Positions 44,416 to 58,376 of a DNA stretch of 64,000 bases are shown here, piece by piece. The notes beneath the pieces are model-generated. The model saw nothing but the letters and a program-made list of their open reading frames with translations, was not told where the DNA came from and did no database searches. This DNA comes from Vibrio methylphosphonaticus (lineage in GTDB: Bacteria; Pseudomonadota; Gammaproteobacteria; Enterobacterales; Vibrionaceae). The stretch's first letter is position 1, and each line of letters starts with the position of its first letter. Made by a program: the position numbers and the translations under genes. The stretch lies in the NCBI RefSeq assembly GCF_023634655.1, contig NZ_JAMKMS010000005.1, forward strand, positions 186,001 to 250,000. Direction: 5' to 3'.

Positions 44416-46170
44416 ATGTCACTAAATCAAGATGAAACAACACTGCAGACCTTTAAGCGTTTGTGGCTGTATATCCGTGAATATAAAACGGGATTGACGG
44501 TTGCCGTTATCGCTCTGGTCATCAATGCTGCGGCAGATACTTACATGCTTTCTTTGCTTAAACCACTTCTCGATGAAGGGTTTGGTGATGTTGAATCTAA
44601 CTTTCTCAAAGTGTTACCGCTGATTATTGTAGGCATGATGTTGATACGGGGCTTGAGTGGTTTTGTATCGACGTACTGCTTAAGCTGGGTATCCGGCAAT
44701 GTCGTCATGCAGTTACGTAGAAAGATCTTCAGTCATTTTATGCACATGCCGGTTTCCTTTTTCGATAAGGAATCAACGGGTGGGTTACTTTCACGTATTA
44801 CTTATGACTCAGAACAAGTCGCAGGTGCAACGAGCCGCTCTTTGGTGAGTATTGTGCGAGAGGGCGCCAGTATTATTGGGCTGCTGTTCTTGATGTTCTG
44901 GAGCAGCTGGCAACTATCTTTAGTACTGATTGTCGTTGCCCCTGTTGTGGCCTGGGCTATTGGGTTTGTATCGAAGCGCTTTAGAAAAATCTCCCGTAGC
45001 ATGCAAACCTCTATGGGAGAGATGACCACATCAGCAGAGCAAATGCTAAAAGGTCACAAAGTTGTCTTGACCTATGGTGGTCAAGAGGTGGAAGGCAAAC
45101 GCTTTGATAGCATGAGTAACCAAATGCGTCAGCAGACCATGAAAATGGTGGCCGCTTCAGCGATTGCCAACCCCGTGATTCAAATGATCGCGTCGTTAGC
45201 TTTGGTGTCGGTATTGTATTTAGCAAGCTTTGATTCGGTACGCAGCGAGTTAACACCGGGTACGTTTACGGTTATCTTTTCCGCGATGTTCTCTTTGATG
45301 CGCCCACTAAAAGCGTTAACGGGTGTGACAGCGGAGTTTCAACGAGGTATGGCCGCCAGCCAAACGCTATTCGCGTTGATCGATCTCGATACAGAGAAAG
45401 ACAATGGCACGACAGAATTGAAGGCCGTTAAAGGTGATATTCGCGTAAACGATATTACCTTCACCTATCAAGGTACCGAGAAGCCCGCGCTGCGTAATGT
45501 CAGCTTTGACTTGCCAGCAGGTAAAACCATTGCATTAGTGGGACGTTCAGGTTCAGGTAAAAGTACTATTGCTAATCTTTTCACCCGTTTTTACGATGTT
45601 GATAGCGGACACATCGCACTTGATGGCCACAAAATTGACGACATTAAGCTGACTAACTTGCGTCAACACTTTGCGCTTGTCTCGCAAAACGTGCACTTAT
45701 TCAACGATACGATTGCGAATAATATTGCTTACGCGGCGCAAAGGAAATATAGCCGTGAAGAAATCGAACACGCAGCAAAACAAGCTCATGCTATGGAGTT
45801 TATTGATGGTTTAGAGCAGGGCTTAGATACCGTGATCGGTGAAAATGGTGCTAGCCTTTCTGGAGGTCAACGTCAACGAATCGCGATTGCGCGAGCGTTG
45901 CTCCGAGATGCGCCAGTGCTGATTTTAGACGAGGCGACGTCTGCCCTTGATACTGAATCTGAACGTGCGATTCAATCGGCTCTCGATGAATTGCAAAAGG
46001 ACAAAACGGTATTAGTTATTGCTCATCGTCTTTCAACCATTGAAGAAGCAGATGAGATTCTGGTGGTCGACGAAGGCGAAATCATAGAGCGCGGTAATCA
46101 CGCGACATTGATCGAGCATCAAGGCGCTTATGCTCAGTTACATCGTATTCAGTTTGGTGATCATTCGTGA
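44416..46170 (+). CDS. msbA: Lipid A export ATP-binding/permease protein
   Basis: Inner-membrane homodimeric ABC flippase for lipid A-core, 584 residues. Six N-terminal helices (PLLDEGFG typical between helices 1 and 2), then the ATPase domain with Walker [10 protein letters not shown] at 376-384, signature LSGGQ at 481-485 and Walker [12 protein letters not shown]. lpxK overlaps the stop by three bases. This msbA-lpxK-ycaR-kdsB order is the enteric one. Confidence 0.96.
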   Translation: MSLNQDETTLQTFKRLWLYIREYKTGLTVAVIALVINAAADTYMLSLLKPLLDEGFGDVESNFLKVLPLIIVGMMLIRGLSGFVSTYCLSWVSGNVVMQLRRKIFSHFMHMPVSFFDKESTGGLLSRITYDSEQVAGATSRSLVSIVREGASIIGLLFLMFWSSWQLSLVLIVVAPVVAWAIGFVSKRFRKISRSMQTSMGEMTTSAEQMLKGHKVVLTYGGQEVEGKRFDSMSNQMRQQTMKMVAASAIANPVIQMIASLALVSVLYLASFDSVRSELTPGTFTVIFSAMFSLMRPLKALTGVTAEFQRGMAASQTLFALIDLDTEKDNGTTELKAVKGDIRVNDITFTYQGTEKPALRNVSFDLPAGKTIALVGRSGSGKSTIANLFTRFYDVDSGHIALDGHKIDDIKLTNLRQHFALVSQNVHLFNDTIANNIAYAAQRKYSREEIEHAAKQAHAMEFIDGLEQGLDTVIGENGASLSGGQRQRIAIARALLRDAPVLILDEATSALDTESERAIQSALDELQKDKTVLVIAHRLSTIEEADEILVVDEGEIIERGNHATLIEHQGAYAQLHRIQFGDHS

Positions 46171-47168
46171 TTGAAAAACTGTGGTTCGAACGGCATCCGC
46201 TACGTTTTGTTTTTTGGTTGCTGTTATGGCCATTAAGCCAATTGTATGGGGCGATCACGGCGCGGAGAAGACGGGCTTACCGTCAAGGTAAGAAAGCGGT
46301 TTACCGTTCATCCTTACCTGTTATCGTGGTAGGCAATATTACTGCAGGCGGAAATGGTAAAACACCGATGGTGATCTGGCTGGTAGAACAGCTTGTGAAA
46401 CTTGGTTTTAAACCAGGCGTCGTGTCTCGCGGTTATGGTGCCAAGTCCCCGCAATACCCTTTAAGTGTTGGTAAGCAAACGTCTACACAGCATTGTGGTG
46501 ATGAACCAAAGTTGATTTTTGAACGCACAGGTGTGCCCGTTGTCGTTGACCCAATTCGCTCAAATGCCGTGCAAGAATTAGAAGCCTTGGGTGTGGATGT
46601 GGTTGTTACTGATGATGGTTTACAGCACTACGCCCTAGACAGGGCGTTTGAAATAGTGGTCGTTGATGGACAACGTCGTTTTGGTAATGAGGCACTATTG
46701 CCTTTAGGGCCCTTACGAGAGCCTCTGTCACGACTGCAAGACGTTGATTTGATAGTGACCAATGGTGGCGGTTCACAACAGCCGAATGAGAAAGTCTTTA
46801 TCTTAGAGCCTACGTTGGCGGTCAATTTACAATCAGGAAAGAAAATGGCAGTGAATGAGTTGGGTACTTTAGCGGCGTTCGCCGGTATTGGACATCCACC
46901 AAGGTTCTTTGCTACGTTAAATCAATTGGGCGCGAACCTAACGAGAGAACAGGGGTTTGCTGACCATAAAGATTTTGATAAACAACAGCTTGTCGCACTA
47001 GGGCAAGGTGTTGATAACGTCATTATGACAGAAAAAGATGCAGTTAAATGTCGACACTTTGCTCATGATAATTGGTGGTACTTGCCCGTATCTGCAAATT
47101 TTAACGATCACGACAGCGAAGAAATACTGATAAAAATTAGAAAGGTTATAGAGAGTTATGGATCATAG
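46167..47168 (+). CDS. lpxK: Tetraacyldisaccharide 4'-kinase
   Basis: Membrane-associated kinase that makes lipid IVA, 333 residues. P-loop-like [14 protein letters not shown] near residue 52, [55 protein letters not shown] start inside the msbA stop (GTGA), so coupled. Its last 11 bases overlap the small ycaR gene. Confidence 0.95.
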   Translation: MIEKLWFERHPLRFVFWLLLWPLSQLYGAITARRRRAYRQGKKAVYRSSLPVIVVGNITAGGNGKTPMVIWLVEQLVKLGFKPGVVSRGYGAKSPQYPLSVGKQTSTQHCGDEPKLIFERTGVPVVVDPIRSNAVQELEALGVDVVVTDDGLQHYALDRAFEIVVVDGQRRFGNEALLPLGPLREPLSRLQDVDLIVTNGGGSQQPNEKVFILEPTLAVNLQSGKKMAVNELGTLAAFAGIGHPPRFFATLNQLGANLTREQGFADHKDFDKQQLVALGQGVDNVIMTEKDAVKCRHFAHDNWWYLPVSANFNDHDSEEILIKIRKVIESYGS

Positions 47169-47337
47169 ACTTCTGGAAATTGTAGCGTGCCCTATTTGTA
47201 AAGGTAAGCTGACGTTCGATAAAGATAAGCAAGAACTGGTTTGTAAGTTAGACCGATTAGCGTACCCGATTAAGGAAGGCATTCCAGTGTTGTTAGAGCC
47301 AGAAGCACGAACAATGGCGATGGAAGAGGGGCGATAA
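47158..47337 (+). CDS. ycaR: YcaR/Trm112-like small protein (UPF0434)
   Basis: A 59-residue protein beginning [18 protein letters not shown] and ending EEGR. CPIC and a later [10 protein letters not shown] are the zinc-ribbon-like features of the family, one cysteine of the second pair being absent. It overlaps lpxK by 11 bases and kdsB by one (TAATG). Function unknown; the position between lpxK and kdsB is conserved in enterics. Confidence 0.93.
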   Translation: MDHRLLEIVACPICKGKLTFDKDKQELVCKLDRLAYPIKEGIPVLLEPEARTMAMEEGR

Positions 47338-48110
47338 TGTCATTTACAGTCATTATTCCTGCGCGTTACGAGTCCTCACGATTACCAGGTAAGCCGTTAG
47401 CGGATATCGCAGGTAAGCCGATGATTCAGCATGTTTTCGAAAAAGCGATGCTATCCGGCGCCGAGCGAGTGATTATTGCCACCGATGACCAGCGCGTTGA
47501 GCTTGCTGCAAAAAGTTTTGGCGCTGAAGTCTGCATGACTTCTCCGACTCACGAGTCTGGGACAGAGCGTTTGGCTGAAGTGGTTGAATTAATGGCAATA
47601 GACCCAGAGCATATTGTAGTTAATGTGCAAGGGGATGAGCCGTTAATACCTGCAGAAATTATTGCGCAAGTCGCGAATAATTTGCAGCAAAGCACAGCAC
47701 CAATGGCGACGCTAGGGGTTCGTATTGAGTCCGAACAAGAAGCATTCAATCCAAATGCGGTTAAGGTGGTCACCGATGAAAAGGGTTATGCGCTGTATTT
47801 TAGTCGCGCCACTATTCCGTGGGATCGCGACGCTTACGGCCAAGATCCAAAACAATCGCCGGCCCATCCACTACTCAGACACATTGGTATTTATGCCTAT
47901 CGCGCCGGGTTTATTAATACTTATGTTTCTTGGGCGCCAAGTGTACTAGAGAAAGTGGAGTGTTTGGAGCAACTGAGAGTGCTTTGGTACGGTGAAAAAA
48001 TTCATGTTGATGTGGCGTTGCAAGCGCCTCCGGCAGGGGTCGATACACCGGAGGATCTTGAGCATGTTCGTCAGTTAGTTTCTTCGCTAGCAGGGGATGA
48101 CTCCAACTAA
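47337..48110 (+). CDS. kdsB: CMP-Kdo synthetase
   Basis: 3-deoxy-manno-octulosonate cytidylyltransferase, 257 residues; activates Kdo for the lipopolysaccharide inner core. N-terminal [34 protein letters not shown] and [10 protein letters not shown] are typical. Coupled to ycaR by one-base overlap. It ends the lipid A/Kdo operon. Confidence 0.96.
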   Translation: MSFTVIIPARYESSRLPGKPLADIAGKPMIQHVFEKAMLSGAERVIIATDDQRVELAAKSFGAEVCMTSPTHESGTERLAEVVELMAIDPEHIVVNVQGDEPLIPAEIIAQVANNLQQSTAPMATLGVRIESEQEAFNPNAVKVVTDEKGYALYFSRATIPWDRDAYGQDPKQSPAHPLLRHIGIYAYRAGFINTYVSWAPSVLEKVECLEQLRVLWYGEKIHVDVALQAPPAGVDTPEDLEHVRQLVSSLAGDDSN

Positions 48111-48196
48111 TCGCTTATATAGTCACAGCGCTATGAGTTTCTTCACGATGCCGCCACTAATTAGCAGTTAATAGATAGTAGTTAGCATCAGGTCAG

Positions 48197-48910
48197 TTAA
48201 CGGGTTAGTGCTGGGTGATCGGCGGCAAGTAGTTGCCATTCACCCGGTTGCAAATTATTCAGTGTAAACTGCCCCATAGAAGCGCGAATTAAGCGAAGTG
48301 TAGGGAAACCAATATTAGCCGTCATTCTACGAACTTGGCGGTTTCGCCCTTCAATTAAAGTAATCGAAAGCCATGTTGTCGGGATGTTCGCTCTAAACCT
48401 AACAGGTGGGTTACGGTCCCAGACGTCGGGTGCATCCATACGAGCCACTTTAGCGGGAAGTGTCGGTCCATCTTTAAGTGTCACGCCATCTCTTAGTTTT
48501 TGAATATCATCTTCTGACGGGTCCCCGTCAACCTGAACCCAATAGGTTTTTTCCGACTTCGAATTTGGTTGAGTTAAGCGAGCCTGCAAGATACCGTCGT
48601 TGGTTAAAATGAGTAATCCTTCACTGTCGCGATCAAGCCTACCTGCAGCATAAACATCTTTGATTGGGATAAAGTCAGCTAAGGTTTTTCTCCCGTCGCC
48701 ATCAGTGAACTGACTGAGTGTATCAAAAGGCTTGTTAAAAATGATGACCTTTCGATCTGCAATAGACACTTTTGGTTTGACGTCTTCAGTTTTTCTACGA
48801 CGCGATGGTCGACGATTAGAAGGGGTCGATTGCCCTGTAGACTGTTTGAAACGTGTTGATTTAGCCGAGGCACGTGACGTAGATGATTCACGTGTTGTTT
48901 TAAATGTCAT
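48197..48910 (-). CDS. rluE: 23S rRNA pseudouridine synthase of the RsuA/RluE type
   Basis: A 237-residue pseudouridine synthase. Catalytic motif [18 protein letters not shown] with the aspartate in [14 protein letters not shown] and [10 protein letters not shown]. There is a basic Ser/Arg-rich N-terminal lead of ~40 residues and no S4 domain, which fits RluE (E. coli U2457) better than RsuA or RluB. It is divergent from icd, as rluE is in enterics. Confidence 0.88.
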   Translation of the reverse strand: MTFKTTRESSTSRASAKSTRFKQSTGQSTPSNRRPSRRRKTEDVKPKVSIADRKVIIFNKPFDTLSQFTDGDGRKTLADFIPIKDVYAAGRLDRDSEGLLILTNDGILQARLTQPNSKSEKTYWVQVDGDPSEDDIQKLRDGVTLKDGPTLPAKVARMDAPDVWDRNPPVRFRANIPTTWLSITLIEGRNRQVRRMTANIGFPTLRLIRASMGQFTLNNLQPGEWQLLAADHPALTR

Positions 48911-51442
<2,532 letters not shown>

Positions 51443-51467
51443 CGATTCAAGTAGTTAGTGTTTATTA

Positions 51468-51509
51468 AAAAAGCGGTTCCTCTTCATGACAGGGGAACCG
51501 CTTTTTGTT
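51468..51509 (+). terminator. Terminator after icd
   Basis: AAAAAGCGGTTCC (51468-51480) pairs with GGAACCGCTTTTT (51494-51506), loop of 13 bases. Confidence 0.87.
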
Positions 51510-51590
51510 TATAGAGGCAAGACTGCTCTCCTATTACGTGCTTTTTCTTTTCTCAGCGCCAGGAAAGCGAGATAGATAAAGTCACCTCAA

Positions 51591-53123
51591 TTAGATGCTC
51601 GAATTGTAAGCCTCGCGCTTCGGACAAGTCGCCAGGATCTCTCGTCGTCCAGATTCTTTTACTTCCTCTAAAATGACATCAAAGCCCCAAAGTCGATAGA
51701 GGTGTTTCAGCACTTCGTCATACCCTTTATCTAATGGAATTCGATTGTGGGGGACATGCTGTAGGGTAAGTGAACGATCACCACGCACATCGACATTATA
51801 GACTTGGATGTTAGGCTCTAAGTTACTGAGGTTGTATTGCGCTGCTAACTTTTCGCGTATTTTGCGGTACCCCGATTCATCGTGTATCGCTGAGATTTCA
51901 ATGAAGTTTTTTCTGTCATCATCAAGAATGGAGAACAGTTTAAACTCTCGCATTAATTTTGGTGATAGGTACTGGCTAATGAAACTTTCATCTTTAAAGT
52001 TGTGCATTGCAAAGTGTAAGGATTCAAGCCAATCACTGCCTGCCAAATCAGGGAACCATTCCTTGTCTTCGTCCGTTGGCTCTTCACAAATACGTTTTAT
52101 GTCCCTAAACATGGCAAATCCAAGGGCATATGGATTGATGCCGCTAAAGTAAGGGCTGTTATAGGCAGGTTGTGCGACCACACTTGTGTGGCTATGCAGA
52201 AATTCTAAAATGAATTTGTCACTGACCAAACCCTCGTCATAAAGGTGATTGAGAATGGTGTAGTGCCAGAACGTAGCCCAGCCTTCATTCATGACCTGCG
52301 TCTGTTTCTGTGGGTAGAAGTATTGACTTACCTTTCTGACGATACGAACAATTTCACGTTGCCATGGTTCCAGTAATGGTGCATTTTTTTCAATAAAATA
52401 GAGGATGTTCTCCTGTGGCTCACTAGGGAAGAGAACCTTTTTCTCAGATTCCTTTTCACGGTTTTTAGGCACAGTTCGCCACAGTTCATTTACTTGAGAC
52501 TGCAAGTACGCTTCACGTTGTTGTTGTCGAATGGTTTCTTCGGCCATCGATATTTTTTCCGGGCGCTTATAGCGATCAACACCAAAGTTCATTAGGGCGT
52601 GGCAAGAATCGAGCGTTCTCTCTACATCCTCAACCCCATATTTTTGCTCACATTCAGAAATGTAGTTCTTAGCAAATAGTAGATAGTCGATAATGGAACT
52701 GGCATCTGTCCAAGTTTGAAAAAGGTAGTTACCTTTAAAAAATGAATTATGACCGTAACACGCGTGTGCCATCACTAATGCCTGCATAGTGACTGAGTTT
52801 TCTTCCATTAAGTATGCGATACATGGGTCAGAGTTAATGACAATTTCATAGGCTAAGCCCATTTGACCATGTTTATAGCCCTGCTCGGTTTGTATGAACT
52901 TTTTACCGAATGACCAATGGTTGTAGTTGATAGGCATACCAATACTTGAGTAGGCATCCATCATTTGCTCAGACGTGATGACTTCTATTTGATTAGGGTA
53001 GGTATCAAGTTTATATAAAGCGGCGACGCGCTTGATCTCAGTATGATAGCGTTCGAGCAAATCAAACGTCCAATCCGGACCGTCTGGCAACACTTTTGAT
53101 GATGTTTTAGCTTTAGTTGTCAT
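51591..53123 (-). CDS. SpoVR family protein (YcgB-like)
   Basis: A 510-residue cytoplasmic protein of the SpoVR/YcgB family. ATG at 53123 has GGGAG eight bases upstream; a GTG at 53129 is too close to that site. Recognisable: PDWTFDLLERYHTEIKRVA, HWSFGKKF, CYGHNSFFKGN, MNEGWATFWHYTI and NPYALGF. Histidine/glutamate motifs such as HACYGHN and NEGWATFWH suggest a metal-binding enzyme, but no activity is proven. It is the last gene of the prkA-yeaH-spoVR set, genes known in enterics for stationary-phase and nitrogen-stress expression. Confidence 0.93.
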   Translation of the reverse strand: MTTKAKTSSKVLPDGPDWTFDLLERYHTEIKRVAALYKLDTYPNQIEVITSEQMMDAYSSIGMPINYNHWSFGKKFIQTEQGYKHGQMGLAYEIVINSDPCIAYLMEENSVTMQALVMAHACYGHNSFFKGNYLFQTWTDASSIIDYLLFAKNYISECEQKYGVEDVERTLDSCHALMNFGVDRYKRPEKISMAEETIRQQQREAYLQSQVNELWRTVPKNREKESEKKVLFPSEPQENILYFIEKNAPLLEPWQREIVRIVRKVSQYFYPQKQTQVMNEGWATFWHYTILNHLYDEGLVSDKFILEFLHSHTSVVAQPAYNSPYFSGINPYALGFAMFRDIKRICEEPTDEDKEWFPDLAGSDWLESLHFAMHNFKDESFISQYLSPKLMREFKLFSILDDDRKNFIEISAIHDESGYRKIREKLAAQYNLSNLEPNIQVYNVDVRGDRSLTLQHVPHNRIPLDKGYDEVLKHLYRLWGFDVILEEVKESGRREILATCPKREAYNSSI

Positions 53124-53135
53124 AGACACATCTCC

Positions 53136-54407
53136 CTATGTTGTCTCTTTTTGAAACAATTCCCTAAACACTGGGAAGATATCTTCAACAGAGCGAATAT
53201 TTTTCATTGCGAAGTTGTCGAAGTCATTTTCGAGTTTTTCGTATTCATGCCACAAGGTTTGATGCGTGCGGCGAGTGATCTCGATATAAGAGTAATACTG
53301 GCAGGCTGGCAGTAAACTATTGACCAGTAGCTCTTTACAGCGTGGCGAATCATCTGCCCAGTTGTCCCCGTCAGAGGCTTGAGCTGCATAGATATTCCAC
53401 TGTTCGGTAGGAAAGCGCTCTTGTACGATTTGTTGCATGAGTTTGAGCGCACTTGAAACGATGGTGCCCCCCGTTTCTTGAGAATAGAAAAACTCATGCT
53501 CGTCGACTTCTTTCGCTTGCGTGTGGTGGCGAATGAACACGACTTCAACGTTTTCATAAGTGCGCGTCAGAAATAAGTAGAGCAACACATAGAAGCGTTT
53601 AGCAATGTCCTTTGTGGCTTGATCCATCGAACCTGAGACATCCATCAAACAGAACATGACAGCTTGGCTAGAGGGGATTGGGCGCTTCTCATAGTTTTTA
53701 AAGCGCAAATCGAAGGTATCAATGAAAGGAACACTTTCAATTTTCCTACGAAGTTGAGCGATCTCTTCTTTGATGCGGCGCTCTTCGATAGGCTGAGCTG
53801 GCTCGCTCATTTGAATGTTATCTAGTTGTTCGTTTAATTCGTTGATAAGGCGACGCTTACCCGCGGTCATTGCTGTGCGTCTTGCCAGAGACTGTTGCAA
53901 GGAGCGAACGATGGCAATGTTAGAAGGCATCCCAGCCGTTTGATAGCCTGCGCGGTGTGTTTTCCACTCCTTAATTTTGTTGATTTGATTCTTTTTAAGG
54001 TTAGGTAGCGCTAAGTCTTCAAAAAGAATGTCGAGGTATTCATCTTTGGATATTTGGAAGACGAACTCATCTTGCCCCTCACCATCTTGGCTTGCATCAC
54101 CCTGTCCTGCGCCTCCGCCTTGTCCACCTTGTGGTGGGCGCTCTATTTTATCGCCGGTAATAAACTGGTCGTTTCCCGGATGAACACGCTCTTTTAAGCC
54201 GCCTTGACCTTGATGAAAGCTTGGCTCGTTGATATCTGTGTTAGGAATGGAGACATCTTCGCCTGTTTCAGTGTTGGTAATTGAGCGGCGGTTTACCGCG
54301 TCTGTGACGGACTCTTTGATTTTTTGTTTATGTCTGCGCAGGAATCGTTGTCGATTCACCGCACTTTTATTTTTACCATTTAGGCGTCTATCGATAAATT
54401 GCGACAT
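53136..54407 (-). CDS. yeaH: YeaH/YhbH family protein with MIDAS motif (DUF444)
   Basis: A 423-residue cytoplasmic protein of the DUF444 family. N-terminal [22 protein letters not shown], a Gly/Gln-rich linker at about residues 92-112, and a von Willebrand A-like domain with MIDAS DVSGS at 256-260. Ribosome site GGGAG. Lies between prkA and spoVR with a 12-base gap to spoVR. In E. coli YeaG and YeaH work together; YeaH may be a PrkA substrate or adaptor. Confidence 0.93.
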   Translation of the reverse strand: MSQFIDRRLNGKNKSAVNRQRFLRRHKQKIKESVTDAVNRRSITNTETGEDVSIPNTDINEPSFHQGQGGLKERVHPGNDQFITGDKIERPPQGGQGGGAGQGDASQDGEGQDEFVFQISKDEYLDILFEDLALPNLKKNQINKIKEWKTHRAGYQTAGMPSNIAIVRSLQQSLARRTAMTAGKRRLINELNEQLDNIQMSEPAQPIEERRIKEEIAQLRRKIESVPFIDTFDLRFKNYEKRPIPSSQAVMFCLMDVSGSMDQATKDIAKRFYVLLYLFLTRTYENVEVVFIRHHTQAKEVDEHEFFYSQETGGTIVSSALKLMQQIVQERFPTEQWNIYAAQASDGDNWADDSPRCKELLVNSLLPACQYYSYIEITRRTHQTLWHEYEKLENDFDNFAMKNIRSVEDIFPVFRELFQKETT

Positions 54408-54486
54408 GAATTTGTACTCCCTGTATTCCTCTCACCAAGCAGAACCCGAGCTTTAGCTCGGGGCTGCGTCATAGAGCTCGGTGTAT

Positions 54487-56421
54487 TTAAGAGGACTTAC
54501 GAACGCGCAAGTACCACTCAGATAGTAACCTTACTTGTTTCTCGGTGTAGCCTTTTTCCATCATGCGATTAACAAAATCATCGTGCTTACGTTGATCATC
54601 TGATGACGTTTTGGCGTTGAAAGAGATGACGGGAAGGAGTTCTTCGGTATTAGAGAACATTTTCTTCTCGATCACAGTGCGTAATTTTTCGTAACTGGTC
54701 CAAACTGGATTTGAGCCGTTATTATTTGCGCGTGCACGCAGAACAAAATTCACGATTTCGTTACGGAAGTCTTTCGGATTACTTATCCCAGCGGTCTTCT
54801 CAATTTTTTCAAGTTCTTCATTGAGAGAAGAGCGGTCAAATAATTGGCCCGTTTCAGGATCGCGATACTCTTGGTCCTGAATCCAGAAGTCTGCGTAGGT
54901 TACGTAGCGGTCAAAGATATTTTGTCCGTATTCCGAATAGGACTCCAAATAGGCCGTTTGAATTTCTTTTCCAATAAACTCGACGTAACGGGGAACTAGG
55001 TAACCTTTCAAGAACTCGAGGTATTTTTCTCCGACTTCTTGTGGGAATTGCTCTCGTTCGATTTGTTGTTCAATGACATAAAACAGGTGAACAGGGTTGG
55101 CCGCTACTTCTGTTTGATCGAAGTTAAATACACGCGATAGAATCTTAAATGCGAAACGTGTGGACAATCCTGACATGCCCTCATCCATACCAGCGTAGTC
55201 GCGGTATTCTTGGTAGCTTTTTGCCTTTGGATCCGTGTCTTTTAATGTTTCACCATCGTAAACGCGCATTTTAGAGAACAACGATGAGTTTTCAGGGTCT
55301 TTTAAGCGAGAAAGTACGCTAAATTGACCAAGTAGTTCAAGCGTGCTCGGAGAACATGGCGCTTTAGTGAGCTCGCTGTGTTCCAGAAGCTTCTGATAGA
55401 TCTTCACTTCTTCAGATACTCTCAAGCAATACGGTACTTGAACGATATAAACCCTATCTAAAAACGCTTCATTGTTTTTGTTATTTCTAAACGTCTGCCA
55501 CTCAGACTCATTGGAGTGAGCGAGAATCATCCCATCGAAAGGCAGTGCAGATAGTCCCTCTGTACCGTTATAGTTGCCTTCTTGAGTTGCGGTTAGCAAG
55601 GGGTGAAGCACCTTGATTGGTGCTTTGAACATTTCGACAAACTCCATAAGTCCTTGGTTTGCTCGACATAAAGCACCGGAATAGCTATAAGCGTCGGGGT
55701 CATCTTGCGAAAAATGTTCAAGCTGTCGAATATCGACTTTACCCACTAGTGAGGAGATGTCTTGGTTGTTCTCATCCCCTGGCTCAGTTTTGGCGATAGC
55801 GACTTGATCAAGGATAGAAGGGCGCACTTTGACCACTTTGAATTTGGTGATATCGCCACCGAAATCATGTAGGCGTTTGGCCGCCCATGGTGACATGATC
55901 GAGCGAATGTAGCGTTTTTCAATACCGTATTCGCTCTTTAATAGTTCGCCGTCTTCATTGACGTCAAACAGGCAAAATGGATGGTCATTCACCGGACTAC
56001 GCTCACCATTTGCAGATAAAACATAGATCGGCATTTTTTGCATCAATGCTTTGAGTTTTTCTGCAAGTGAAGATTTACCGCCACCAACTGGACCGAGTAG
56101 GTAGAGGATTTGTTTACGTTCTTCTAAGCCTTGAGCAGCATGTTTAAGGTAAGAGACAATTTGCTCAATGGCATCTTCCATCCCATAAAAATCTTCAAAC
56201 GTTTTGTAGCGTGATATGATCCTATTTGAAAACAGGCGACTTAAATGTGGATCTTGGGCGGTGTCGATGACTTCAGGCTCTCCAATTGCAAGCAATAGAC
56301 GTTCAGCTGCGTTGGCATAAGCACTTTTGTCGTCTTTACATAGACCTAAGAATTCCTGGATTGATAGCTCTTCATCTTTTGCGGCTTCATAGCGCGATTG
56401 ATAATGGTCGAAAATACTCAT
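54487..56421 (-). CDS. yeaG: PrkA family serine protein kinase / AAA protein (YeaG)
   Basis: A 644-residue cytoplasmic protein. AAA-type N-terminal domain with Walker A GPVGGGKSS at 110-118 and YVLSANGERSPVNDHPFCLFD, and a C-terminal PrkA domain (FFPQEVGEKYLEFL-like region, RDPETGQLFDRSSLNEELEKIEKTAG). Ribosome site AAGGGGA. First gene of the prkA-yeaH-spoVR set on the minus strand. Family members are reported as kinases or ATP-dependent proteases; which applies here is open. Confidence 0.93.
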   Translation of the reverse strand: MSIFDHYQSRYEAAKDEELSIQEFLGLCKDDKSAYANAAERLLLAIGEPEVIDTAQDPHLSRLFSNRIISRYKTFEDFYGMEDAIEQIVSYLKHAAQGLEERKQILYLLGPVGGGKSSLAEKLKALMQKMPIYVLSANGERSPVNDHPFCLFDVNEDGELLKSEYGIEKRYIRSIMSPWAAKRLHDFGGDITKFKVVKVRPSILDQVAIAKTEPGDENNQDISSLVGKVDIRQLEHFSQDDPDAYSYSGALCRANQGLMEFVEMFKAPIKVLHPLLTATQEGNYNGTEGLSALPFDGMILAHSNESEWQTFRNNKNNEAFLDRVYIVQVPYCLRVSEEVKIYQKLLEHSELTKAPCSPSTLELLGQFSVLSRLKDPENSSLFSKMRVYDGETLKDTDPKAKSYQEYRDYAGMDEGMSGLSTRFAFKILSRVFNFDQTEVAANPVHLFYVIEQQIEREQFPQEVGEKYLEFLKGYLVPRYVEFIGKEIQTAYLESYSEYGQNIFDRYVTYADFWIQDQEYRDPETGQLFDRSSLNEELEKIEKTAGISNPKDFRNEIVNFVLRARANNNGSNPVWTSYEKLRTVIEKKMFSNTEELLPVISFNAKTSSDDQRKHDDFVNRMMEKGYTEKQVRLLSEWYLRVRKSS

Positions 56422-56631
56422 AGCTGATTCCCCTTAAACCTGCAAAACTGACCCATAACACATGATTAATGCGACTCCATGTCAATTTAAAGACTAGTAG
56501 GCTTTTCAGATTTTTGCTTTGCAATTATGTGTTTATTTGTAAATCCGCGATGATATTGGCAGCAAATGAATGAAAGTCTCAAGTTTGAACACAGGTCTTG
56601 ATTGTGGGAATGAAAGCTAGGATCGGGGAAC

Positions 56632-56664
56632 GTAAAATGCCCAGAAATAGGCTTTCTGGGCATT
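56632..56664 (-). terminator. Terminator of yfbU
   Basis: AATGCCCAGAAA (56636-56647) pairs with TTTCTGGGCATT (56653-56664) around five bases; on the minus strand TTTTACG follows. Confidence 0.75.
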
Positions 56665-56696
56665 GAAGTGGTAGATTATATCATTTAAATATCGGG

Positions 56697-57197
56697 CTAA
56701 GCGTTGAAAATTTGTTTGAATTCAGCGCTAGATAAATGGTATTGACGAGGACAATTTTTCCACGTTACCAGCATGCGACGGTATTTTTCCAGCATCGGCA
56801 TCTGGCTGTTAAAGTGGTGATCGGCTTTATCAAATTGTGGGTACAGCCCTTCAGAATCAACCAAAAAGCGAACGTAGTTTACAAGCTGCGCTTCGCTCGC
56901 GATATCGAACCCTAAGAACTGTAGGCGGCGTTGGTCAACCTCTTTACGCTCATTTTCTGCGAGCATTTTGTTTGACTCTTGCATCGCATGGTACATTTCC
57001 ATGATATCGATGATTTCACGACATTCATCTTCAACTAAGCAACCGAACTCTTTGTCCATCTCACGCATTTGCAATGCATAACCACGTTCAACGATAGTTT
57101 GCAGTCTCTTGTACTTGTTCTCACTCTCAGGGCTTAGTTTTGCCATCAAGTAATATTGGTTTGATAAAATTAGACGTTGAGCATTAGTCATTTCCAT
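56697..57197 (-). CDS. yfbU: YfbU family protein (UPF0304)
   Basis: A 166-residue cytoplasmic, mainly helical protein. [21 protein letters not shown] at the start, [35 protein letters not shown] near the end closely match E. coli YfbU. Function poorly defined. Transcribed alone, with its own terminator. Confidence 0.92.
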   Translation of the reverse strand: MEMTNAQRLILSNQYYLMAKLSPESENKYKRLQTIVERGYALQMREMDKEFGCLVEDECREIIDIMEMYHAMQESNKMLAENERKEVDQRRLQFLGFDIASEAQLVNYVRFLVDSEGLYPQFDKADHHFNSQMPMLEKYRRMLVTWKNCPRQYHLSSAEFKQIFNA

Positions 57198-57334
57198 CTT
57201 GGAGCCTCACTAGAATTTGTCTTTATTATAGGTGGTTAACGACAATAGTTGTCAGTTTAATCGCCACATTTGTATGATTGTTAGATTACCAGTTTCCCCC
57301 CAAAGAGGAACATGATCTGAGCACGTAATTGAGA

Positions 57335-57362
57335 CAAAAAACGCGCTTTACGCGCGTTTTTA
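57335..57362. terminator. Bidirectional terminator beyond pflA
   Basis: AAAACGCGC, TTTAC loop, GCGCGTTTT. Directly follows the pflA stop on the minus strand. Confidence 0.85.
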
Positions 57363-57379
57363 TTGGATGTGGTAATGGG

Positions 57380-58120
57380 TTAGTACTTAACCACATCGGT
57401 GTATTGCAAAAGAATACTTTGGATATTATCCATGACTTCTTTTGACGGTGGCTGGGTACCTTCAAGCGGATAGTCATAGCCCAGCGCTTCCCACTTATGC
57501 GCGCCGAGTTTGTGATATGGCAATAACTCAACTTTTTCGATGTTATCCATATCTTTAATGAATTCACCTAATAGATGCGCCGCCTCTGGATCGTCAGTAT
57601 AGCCAGGGACAACAACGTAGCGAATCCAAGTTTTTTGGTTGATTGTCTGTAAGTAACGAGCAAAATCCAGTGTGCGACGGTTGGAAACACCGATGAAGTC
57701 TTGGTGTATCTCGTCTTTCATGTGTTTGATGTCGAGCATGACAAGGTCGGTAGCCTCTAGGACTTCGTCAACTACGTCAGTGTGTTTACGAATATAACCG
57801 TTAGTATCTAAACAGGTATGAATGCCCTCTGCTTGTGCGGCTTTGAAAAAATCACGAACAAACTCAGGCTGTAACATCGCTTCGCCACCAGAGCAGGTAA
57901 TGCCTCCGCCTGATGCATTCATAAAGTGACGGTATGATTTAGCTTCGGCAATCAACTCATCAACCGATACTTCTTTACCACCGTGTGTGTCCCATGTATC
58001 CCGATTATGGCAGTACATGCAGCGCATAAGACAGCCTTGTAAAAAGACAATGAAACGGATTCCCGGACCATCGACCGTGCCACAGGATTCGTATGAGTGA
58101 ATGCGACCAGTAGTTGACAT
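57380..58120 (-). CDS. pflA: Pyruvate formate-lyase-activating enzyme
   Basis: Radical-SAM glycyl-radical activase, 246 residues. Cluster motif CMYCHNRD near residue 34, [23 protein letters not shown]. Installs the glycyl radical on PflB under anaerobiosis. Ribosome site GAGAGAG. It is 3.5 kb from pflB, separated by a receptor and an LpxR-like gene; in enterics the two are adjacent. Confidence 0.96.
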   Translation of the reverse strand: MSTTGRIHSYESCGTVDGPGIRFIVFLQGCLMRCMYCHNRDTWDTHGGKEVSVDELIAEAKSYRHFMNASGGGITCSGGEAMLQPEFVRDFFKAAQAEGIHTCLDTNGYIRKHTDVVDEVLEATDLVMLDIKHMKDEIHQDFIGVSNRRTLDFARYLQTINQKTWIRYVVVPGYTDDPEAAHLLGEFIKDMDNIEKVELLPYHKLGAHKWEALGYDYPLEGTQPPSKEVMDNIQSILLQYTDVVKY

Positions 58121-58376
58121 ATGCTCTCTCTAATAACTATTTTTACCCGTTATTTTATTACAAAACCCACTCTCACAACAGAAAAACTGGCGATGACATT
58201 CATACTCTTGATTGATGAGTGGATCTGCTTGTTGCTCATTGAATAGATATGTTATAGCGTTGTTAATGAAAATGTCAGTTGTGGTCGCTGTTATCCAACA
58301 AGAACAAAATATTCAGGATTTACCAAGTGTTATACAGAGCACCACCTCAATAAACGGTTGCTGTAAGGGGAATAAC

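Noticed and set aside
58212..58376. N-terminal extension of the second receptor
   Set aside because: The strong ribosome site and first membrane helix place the start at 58377; the extension looks non-coding.
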